A stretch of 64,000 nt of DNA, taken from the NCBI RefSeq assembly GCF_005239225.2, contig NC_133284.1, positions 47,400,697 through 47,464,696 on the forward strand, in the 5' to 3' direction. Both the position numbers and the translations under genes were made by a program. The stretch comes from Populus alba. Taxonomy: Eukaryota; Streptophyta; Magnoliopsida; Malpighiales; Salicaceae. Every line of letters begins with the position of its first letter. Within the stretch, counting starts at the first letter, position 1. Positions 55,794-64,000 of the stretch are shown here, piece after piece. The notes under the pieces are model-generated. The model made no database searches and had not been told where the DNA came from. It saw only the letters and a list, made by a program, of their open reading frames with translations.

Positions 55794-57778
55794 AGGATAA
55801 AAAAAAAACTCTTAAGGATGACAAAAATAGTAAATTTACAGTAAATCATCGAGGCAAAATAATTAGTTGTTAGTTAATTTTGGACGGGAGTTAAATCCAA
55901 AGCAAGTTTCCAGCTTCCATGTCTTCTTTTGTTATTCATAATTCATTCTTCCATACCAACTCTAATTGCGTGTATAACAATCTGTTTAATGAAAACAATT
56001 CTCATATTATGTTTTAGATGAAAAGGATGACTTTTGATGAAAAAAAATTATTGGATGGAAAGACTTGACCTTTCGAAGAAAGGGCCATAAAGAAAACCTC
56101 TTTGAAAAGAAAAAAAATTCACATCTAAAAATAATAGTCGTTATGGAAAGACACGATAGAAAAATCTTCACAATTTAATTTGAAATGGAAAGATATGACT
56201 GCTGGTGAACAAATTTATTAGATGGAAAGACATGAACATTTAAAAAAGGCATGTAAAAATATGTCCATGTTTTAAAAAATATTTAAAAAAAAATTAAAAT
56301 TTTTTTATTTTAAATTAAAATTTTTTTAAAATATTTTTAAATCATTTTGATGTTTTAATATAAAAAATATATATTTTTTAAAATTATTTTAATATATTTT
56401 TTAAATAAATAATACTTTAAAAAATAATTATAACCATATTCTAAAAATATTTACCGTACGAGTATCTTTAATATTAAATATTGCATGTAAAATCCATTAA
56501 AAGTACAGTAAGAGAGACATTTGGTCAAAAAAAATGTAGCTTTCTGAACAAGGAAAACGTAGGAAAATTGCTTAATATCATGGGAGGTGGCAGAGCCTAT
56601 ACTATCCTTGAAGCGACAGCCAATTTGCTAATGTTATCCTTGTGGCGTGGGCCTCTGTGAGATATCATGAAGAATGATAATGGAGTTTTCTCACTATCCA
56701 AGGAAATGCCCATCATTTTATTTTTTATTTTTTTTTTTTGTGTCTTATTTTACTCAAAATACAAAAAAGTCTTCCAACTTGTTAGAAATAATGGCCCATG
56801 AAATTATGGAAATATTCGGCAGGCAATTTTTGTATCTGTGCTTGAAGTTTCTGATGCACCCCACCTCTCCTGTAACACTTGTGATTCTCAATTATAGCTT
56901 CTTTTTTTTTTCCTAAGAAAAAAATGGGGATTAGTTAAGATCCTTAATTAATTTTATTTTTGTACACGTGTCTTACTATTTTTTTATTAAAAAATTTTAT
57001 ATGTTATTTTTTTTTTATTAATATGGAATATCTAGATTAGTTTGCGTACATCTTGACTAATCACACGGTTCTGAAATTAACGACCATGTACGGCTTTAGT
57101 GGTTATCATATTAGCAACTATAGGGATTGAACTTGAAACTACATAAAAGCAAATCTCTTGATCCCAAACTTTTATCATTAGACCACCTACTAGATAATTA
57201 TGTATCATATTTAAGAGAAAAAATAAAAAAACTCAGCCTAATCAATAATTATAAGATGGTAATACAATGTGGGATCTGGGGTTTGATTTATATCCAAGAA
57301 ATAGATTCAATTATTTAAAGTTTATAAAAAGAATTTTATTTATTTATTTTTAACATTTATATGTTAAAATAATTATGAAAAAACATAAATTTTAAAATAA
57401 ATATATCTTTAAAAAGTATACGAAAACCAAAATTACCGCTCTTCTTACCATGATTTAAAAGTTTGCTGCGTAGATAACGTTTTGCACAAGGGTGTGACTA
57501 TTCTTCGTCATGACTTTTGTAAGAGGGATTTAACTATTGTATATATTAGACTTGAATTGTTGTGCTTTTAGGTCCAAATCCACTTCGAAGTTTATTATTA
57601 TTATTGGAAGGCAGCCATTTGCGATTTTGCAAGCATTATTTTTAAAATGTGTGTATAAATTAATAGGTTAGCAATGCTATGTTTTGAACACTCATATATA
57701 ATTTATTTTTTAAAATTCTATCAAGATCAATACCAGCAATTAATTTTTGAAACATGATAAAATGCTAGAAATAACTTG

Positions 57779-57812
<34 letters not shown>
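57779..57812. repeat. (AT)n microsatellite
   Basis: About 17 AT units. Confidence 0.95.
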
Positions 57813-57815
<3 letters not shown>

Positions 57816-58119
57816 GTTCCTCTTCTATTATACATAAGGAAGATTCATCAAAGTGTTTTTATTTTTTTATTTTTGCAAGAATTCATGAGTGGATAAAATG
57901 TCGTGCAAGTTTTGTTACACAAAAATAATGGGAAAGGAAAAAAAAAAACAGAAATAATTGATTTTGAAAGGCATATTTGTAAATTGGATAATCATTTCAG
58001 GGTTTGTTTGGGAATGTTATTGGGGTTCTTTTTTAAAGTGTTTTTTATGTCGAAATGTATCAAAATGATATTTTTTTTATTTTTTAAAAAATAATTTTTG
58101 AGATTGACCCATCAAAACA

Positions 58120-58123
<4 letters not shown>

Positions 58124-58156
<33 letters not shown>
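58124..58156. repeat. (AT)n microsatellite
   Basis: About 16 AT units, next to a MITE-like fragment. Confidence 0.95.
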
Positions 58157-58160
<4 letters not shown>

Positions 58161-59088
58161 TTTTTAACAAAAAAATTAAAGTTTTTAAAAACACGAGTTC
58201 GTTCGCATTTTCAAATTCTCTCTTAGTTTTGGGTCAGCATGCAATCTTAATATACGTCATTCACTTTTTTTTTTTCCAAAACTAAAAATTGACCAATTAA
58301 TTCTCCATTTTCAAAAAAAAAAAAATCATATGAATATTGGAATTGTTCCAAACTCAAAGAAAATCCAAATGTATACTCCAAAACAAGTAATCAAACACAG
58401 CTCATCACCCCCACCAACACCCTTCTAATTTTATTTATTCATATTTGAATTAGATTTTTATTTTTCATTTTATATTTGTATTACATCAGTTTTATTGTAA
58501 AATACAATGAAGTGAATATTTTGAAGCATGGAATAAATTTAGCAATCAATCAAGATCAATTGAAGATTTCAATATTTAATTTTAATTTTAATTTTAATTT
58601 CGTTTTCTACTTCTCTTATTATAGTCCTTGTTCAAACGCATTAATTTGTATATAATAATTTATCAAATTATCAATACAATTATCTTTTAAAAAATGTTAT
58701 TATAATTATGATAAAAAATAAATAAATAAAACCGAAAAAGAAAAGAAGAACAGTATCACATCTTCTAGAAAAAATTAGTTTGCAGCAACCACTCCGGTTA
58801 TGATTATAAGCATGACCACAATATTCCATCATCCTCAAACTCAATCACTAATCATTCCGTTTGAAAATTATTAACAGCTAAATACCGTTTCTCTTCACGG
58901 CGTCCAACCCCAACCCAACTTAACTAACTAAAATAATAATAATAAAAAACAAAAACTCTTAATATAATTATTCATTGCTTAAAAATTGAATAATTCTTTA
59001 TTTTCATTTTCTCCTTTATTAAATAAAATAATCTCCTTACCACCGTCAGCAACTAGAAACAAGCGTTACAGCGACTCCCTTCCCTCTC

Positions 59089-59096
59089 TATAAAAA
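59089..59096 (+). promoter_or_regulatory. TATA box of the quinone reductase gene
   Basis: TATAAAAA about 150 bp before the ATG, followed by a leader with a GA run (59168-59205). CT-rich repeats also open the first intron. Confidence 0.75.
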
Positions 59097-59242
59097 ACGT
59101 CAACGCTCTTTTCTTTTTCTCATCCTTTTAAAATCACACACGCAACCAACCAACCAACGAACACCCAGAGAGAGAGAGAGAGAGGGAGGAGGGAGGGAGG
59201 GAGAGTGTGAGCTAGCTAGCTTTGCAGAGTTCTGTCGATTCA

Positions 59243-62200
59243 ATGGCGACCAAAGTGTATATTGTGTAAGTCTCTCTCTCTCTCTCTCTCTCTTTCTGTA
59301 TATCCTCACCATTTTTCTTTTCTAATTTTCTATATTTTGAACTTTGAGTTTTTAATTTTTTAATTTTTTGGTTTGATCTGTTAATTTGAACTAGGATTTC
59401 TAGTTTTTATTTATTTATTTATAATTTTTATTCTGCTTTATAGGATCGTTTCTGTTTAAGTGCTTTGAGCCAGGGTTGATGTAATGGTGCATTTGCTAAT
59501 TTAAAGTATGATTATCTGCGCTGCGTTTTCGTGTGTTGATCTTTTATTAGATCTCTAATTAATCGGTTTAGAATTATTTTTGTTTTATTCGATTAATTAG
59601 TGTTGGTAAGCTCATCTTAGTCGCGAAAATGATAATGAGGAAACCCTTGCACATCAATGAGGAATGGTTTTTTTGGTTATTTATAAGTACTAAGATATTA
59701 ATGTGTATCTGATCTTGCGATGCAATGCAGTTAGAGGTCTTGTGCTACGCATATGCAGATACTTTTTTTTTGCAAGTCAGTTGAAGTTAAAATTTGATTA
59801 TTTATCAAGTCTAGTAATTATTGTTGCTGCTTCATTGTTTGTCTGGTGATACCGAGCTTTCTTGTTTTTCATTTGTCGCTCTGTTTAAGTGTTCTGTGCG
59901 AAGTGAAGTAAATTTTTATTACTGCTTCCCTTAAGGGTTGAAGTCAGAGTTTGTTAGATTTTTTTTTTCCAGATAATTCTGCTGGATTAGTTGAGATAAT
60001 TCACTAAAGATCCTGTCAAATTCCATTAAAAGAAGACATTGGCTGCTGCAATGGATTACTTCTTTTTTTTTTCTTCATGATTTTCAACCAGTTGCATGGA
60101 TATGGTACTAGTTTGCATACACTATTATTTCACTATGAATTGTCAATTTAGCTGGTGGTTCTTGTCATGTTATTGGTATGAAGTACTTTCCCAGCTGTAC
60201 TAGCATTTTTTTTTCCATGTGGCTGAAGGTTCTTATACATAGTGGGGTAGTGGGCTCTATGTAGGCATCCACTATTTGGTGGGATTATCACTTCGGGTCA
60301 GCTGGTTTATTGCTAATAAAATACAAAATCCAAGGAGGGAATTTTTTTTTTTTAATTCACTTATTTTTGGCATTGTGGGTGTTTGAATGGGGGTGCATTT
60401 GCAAGTGTCTAGTTTTCAGATCTAGAAAGCTAGGATAAAATCATTTTACACATGACGAATTATTTGTTTCGGTCAACACGCTGATTTCAGTGCTGTAATG
60501 ACTTTCTGTTGCAATTTTTGAATCTAATGGGTTTGAGGTCCCCTCCCATTTATTTGTCATATGAACATATCGGCTGTGGTGGAACATGATGTATGGTGTT
60601 TTGAGGTATTGCAAATTTGCAATCTATATTAACCATTGCTATTCAAAGTTTTTCAATTGGCAAAAACTTTCATTTTCTAGATCCACTTTTGGATTGGACT
60701 AGATGATCTTATAAATTGATAGTGGATTTGGTTCAAAAACTTAAAGAAAGAGCATTGCCTTTAAAGATATTATTGACCTCTTATGTTACAATTTCATGCA
60801 AGTTATTTTTATATGCTCCAAATGCTCTTCACGCTCTTTCTTTCTCCTTTCTTGCTATTTTCCCCGTACTTTGTTAAAATTTATTGTTGCATTTACAGGT
60901 ACTATTCCATGTATGGACATGTAGAGAAACTGGCAGAAGAGATTAAGAAAGGGGCTTCATCTGTTGAAGGTGTTGAGGCCCAATTATGGCAGGTGAGGAA
61001 GTGCATCCGATGTCAACTTTCACAGTCCATGCTCTTGTGATGTTGAACTATTAAATTTGCCTGCATGCTGTGGCCTGTATATGATGATACAAAGTAGAAT
61101 GCCACAAGAATTTTAGATTCAAAAGGAACACAGTTTGAGAATCATGAACTCAACTTGTTTCTGAAAATGTTTCCTATGTGCGAAGTTATGAGGTTATCAG
61201 AATTCATCATTGACATCCATGGCTTCCATGCTTTATGTGAACTGCTGCATGCAGTTTTAATATATATATTTTTTTAATATTGTTGCATTTAGTACAATCA
61301 GTATTACAACTTTTAATATCTCTCATGGTTATGTTATGTTGCTCATATGCGCCAAGGTCCTGTTAGAACTTTGCACCTGTGATGGAGTTGTTCACAGTTG
61401 TCAAGGTTCCTTTTCCTTGGTTAGACATCTCTGTCAGTAGTCACATATAATAATTATCTATAGGGTTGTGAAGGCATAGCTATTTATAGTTTTTCTTGCC
61501 ACTGAAGTGTGTCATCTAATATATTTGGAATGTAACTTGATAGTTCAACTGGTGGCAAGGATTATTTTTGAAGTCAAGGCTCCTCATTGTTGTGGTTTTC
61601 TCTGAAATTGAAAAAAAAAATTATACTGATCTAGTCCTCATGTGTGACAGGTTCCTGAGACACTGCCAGAAGAGGTGCTTGGAAAGATGAGTGCACCACC
61701 AAAGAGTGATGTACCAATCATTACACCTAGTGAGCTCGCTGAAGCTGATGGCTTTGTGCTTGGATTCCCGACAAGATTTGGAATGATGGCTGCCCAATTC
61801 AAAGCTTTTCTGGATGCAACTGGAAGTCTATGGAGAACACAGCAACTTGCTGGCAAGCCCGCTGGAATCTTCTTTAGCACTGGATCGCAAGGTGGTGGCC
61901 AAGAGACCACAGCGTAAGTCCCCACGTCACTGCTACCAAATTAAGTTTTTTACTCGAAAAACTTGTTAGGGAGCTCAAGTAACGATGTCTTACAAAAATG
62001 TTGAGATTTTAACAGGTTGACTGCTATTACCCAACTTGTTCACCATGGGATGATATTTGTTCCCATTGGCTACACATTTGGTGCTGGCATGTTTGAGATG
62101 GAGAAGGTGAAAGGTGGAAGTCCTTACGGCGCAGGAACTTTCGCTGGGGATGGGTCGAGACAGCCAACTGAGCTTGAATTGGAGCAGGCTTTCCACCAGG

Positions 62201-62247
62201 GCAAGTACATTGCTGCCATCACAAAGAAGCTCAAAGGAGCTGCTTAA
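59243..62247 (+). CDS. FQR1: NAD(P)H:quinone oxidoreductase, FQR1 type, four exons
   Basis: Exons 59243-59265, 60899-60992, 61651-61913 and 62016-62247 all have GT-AG borders and join into 612 nt, 203 residues plus stop, the normal family length. The product is a flavodoxin-like FMN enzyme that reduces quinones by two electrons with NAD(P)H, avoiding radical semiquinones; in Arabidopsis FQR1 is an auxin-induced primary response gene with glutathione S-transferase-like side activity. Visible motifs: FMN phosphate loop YYSMYGHV (9-16), GFPTRFGMM (77-85), [12 protein letters not shown] (115-126) and [11 protein letters not shown] in exon 4. Start choice is fixed by MATKVYIV directly before the flavin loop. 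Exon 1 is only 23 bp, separated by a 1.6-kb intron. No damage is seen; this is the one clearly intact host gene in the window. Confidence 0.96.
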
Positions 62248-64000
62248 GTTTACTCAATTACAAGAATACGGTCTGGTCTTCCATTTTTTTCACCCTATAG
62301 AATATGCATTTGCAAAGAATAATTCGTATTCCACTGTTTATTATATGCTTTTCATGTGTGTAACATGATAGTGATTATTGTCTCAATGATATCAAGGTTG
62401 GTTGTGTTTTCATTTATTCCATTCCCAATGCATCATAATATGATTTCTTCATTCCTCTGTCTTAGAACCTTAATAATTTCGATCAATTGCTCCTGCAAAT
62501 TGAAAGCAATAACCACTTTGAAGCTAATGCCAGGCAAAGACGGCAGAGACCTGCGTAAGCAGCGCATCGAAACCATCGAAACCTGAACCATAACACTACA
62601 ATTTATAGTGAATGCAGGCCTTAAGTTTTGAAAATCTGAATGATGCCAGTTACATTTTATGGTTTAGAGTTCCTTTATCTTGACATTGATTCTCTCACCT
62701 GCAGTTTTCCTGTCTGTCATTCTTTAGAACCATTTCAAATTCAGGCTAATCACTGATTTATGTATGTACGTCTAACAAAAAATAGTGTCAACGTCACACC
62801 AACTTTTGAGCATAACCTAACCTTCATGCACACATACAAGAAAGAATATACACAACTTGATGGTTTTGGTAAATATTAGGTGGAATTTGATTCATCAGTG
62901 TTTTATTTTTAGTTATTGTTTGAGCTGATATGTCCTATGAGAACCAAACTATTCTCAGAATATATGAATATCATTCTCCAAACCATCAAGACTCCTTTTC
63001 TCATTAGAAAGGGTGCTCTCAAGCAAGCTTTACGCGGTCATGCGTGTATTGTGTTTAAGAGATTAAAATGGGTGCAAATGGAACACATAACAGTGTCTTT
63101 TTCTTGTTACAAATTATTTCTAGCAAAGTGGGCACCATAGCATATTGGGATTATACTTTTCTCCATAGTTGTTAGTCTAGACCCAGTACCCAACTCCTAA
63201 CCCGATTTCCTGATTTAAGATCCAGGTAGAGAGTTTGTTATGTCAAACCAGCTCTATTCTAAAAAAATGATATCACTTTGAATAAAAAAAAAAAAAATTA
63301 AGACAAAAGTTTTTGAAATTGATTTGGTTAATTCTTGATCGAGTCAACCAGGTTTAACTATATTAATATTTAAAATAATTAAAAAAATATTAAATATAAG
63401 CTAAGCACTGGATCAACCCATCAAATTGGGTCGAACTTAACAAATATGCCCGGTAGGTTTTTGCTTCTCACCATTTTACTTGGGCATTTCTTTTTGTGAG
63501 GAATTGGTATGCATAAAAGGGTTCGGCTCCTTTGCAATCAATGAACTTCGGACTGCTGGAATCAGACAACTGCCACGTACCAAAAGAAGTCTTGTAACTC
63601 TCAAACTTGTTTCTTCCATCATTTGGCCAAACATCCGTCGCATGTGAAATTCCCTGTCTCGCCACTTTTTTCATGTACCTAACCTATAGCTTTTCTTTTA
63701 TCTGCCTACATGCTTTACTACCATGCCTACGCAGTAATCGATTTCGTGATCTTCTCCGGCCAGTATATATATAAAAGCACTGTACAATAGCATCTCGAAC
63801 TAAACACATGTTTCGAGATAGAATTCTGTGCTCGAATTTCAAGGTAGCTAGGTTGATGTCATGTGTTACCTCAGATCTTGCCCTCTGCTTATGCTCATGC
63901 TTGCATTGCTGGATGCCCATTAACTAGTGGTAATAATAAAATCTCAAACACCAATTGGTGTGCACGTTGACCGATATAAATTCTCATGGAAAACATTTTT
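62248..64000. other. downstream intergenic DNA
   Basis: The 3' flank of the quinone reductase gene. No further gene is certain. A TATATATATAAAAGCAC word at about 63762-63778 looks like a promoter element, but no gene follows it within the window. Confidence 0.4.
63468..63674 (-). CDS. possible small or partial gene, unknown
   Basis: A 68-residue minus-strand frame with balanced composition (several Trp, Tyr, Phe, one Cys) unlike the AT-rich chance frames around it, for example DVWPNDGRNKFESYKTSFG and KGAEPFYAYQF. It could be an exon of a gene whose other exons lie to the right, or a small secreted-type protein without a visible signal peptide. I do not recognise the family. It may also be chance. 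Confidence 0.25.
   Translation of the reverse strand: MKKVARQGISHATDVWPNDGRNKFESYKTSFGTWQLSDSSSPKFIDCKGAEPFYAYQFLTKRNAQVKW

Larger units (their letters stand above)
55794..59085. other. intergenic AT-rich DNA with MITE-like fragments
   Basis: No coding region is supported. The stretches 56262-56460 and 57995-58160 share words such as TTTTTTAAAAT runs, CATTTTGATG/ATGTATCAAAATGAT and a GGGTTTGTTTGGGAATG-like edge, as in an abundant MITE family of Salicaceae. Two AT microsatellites interrupt it (57779-57812, 58124-58156). Confidence 0.5.

Noticed and set aside
59100..59312. 70-residue minus-strand frame rich in Arg, Glu and Ser
   Set aside because: Antisense of the GA/CT repeats in the leader and first intron of the quinone reductase gene.

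Overview
The window looks like nuclear DNA of a woody eudicot, most likely Salicaceae (poplar or willow type). The reasons are the intron structure and protein sequence of the one intact host gene, the very high load of LTR retrotransposons, and AT-rich MITE-like fragments near 56.3 and 58.0 kb that resemble a family I know from poplar. The species call is inference. I saw no tRNA, rRNA or CRISPR array.

Layout. 1-8268: a decayed Ty1/copia element (+) split by a Ty3/gypsy element (-, 1178-6365, two 346-bp LTRs). 8269-11.9 kb: gene-free, LTR-like debris. About 11.9-16.3 kb: a CACTA (En/Spm) relic with a broken Transposase_24-type gene (-). 16.3-43.0 kb: a G-type lectin S-receptor-like kinase pseudogene (+) torn apart. 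Its first lectin piece is at 16311-16572 and the rest resumes at 41895. Between them lie an old Athila-type LTR fragment, a copia element (-, outer LTRs near 17.1 and 41.7 kb) and, inside that copia, a chain of Athila-type gypsy elements (-) that share LTRs: LTR4 20752-21672, LTR3 24374-26102, LTR2 32251-33999, LTR1 36042-37786. A fifth, inverted LTR piece (19785-20738) faces LTR4 and forms a long inverted repeat. 43.4-45.2 kb: another copia relic (-). 45.2-54.1 kb: a rearranged Athila relic (+). 54.5-55.8 kb: a second CACTA relic (+). 59.1-62.25 kb: an apparently intact four-exon FQR1-type NAD(P)H:quinone reductase gene (+).

The most unusual content is the cargo of the Athila-type elements. 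Element 2 (26103-32250) keeps gag and protease, has lost reverse transcriptase/RNase H and the integrase core, and yet keeps a long open frame. Between its integrase C-terminus and its 3' purine tract it carries two further genes: a 182-residue basic, four-cysteine protein that resembles, by pattern only, the nucleic-acid-binding proteins of carla/allexi-type plant RNA viruses, and a complete intronless LOG (cytokinin-activating phosphoribohydrolase) of 217 residues. Element 3 (21673-24373) carries a deleted version of the same cargo. This suggests a non-autonomous retrotransposon family that picked up a hormone-activation gene and a possibly virus-derived gene and copied them on.

All domain assignments come from reading motifs in the translations; no database search was run.
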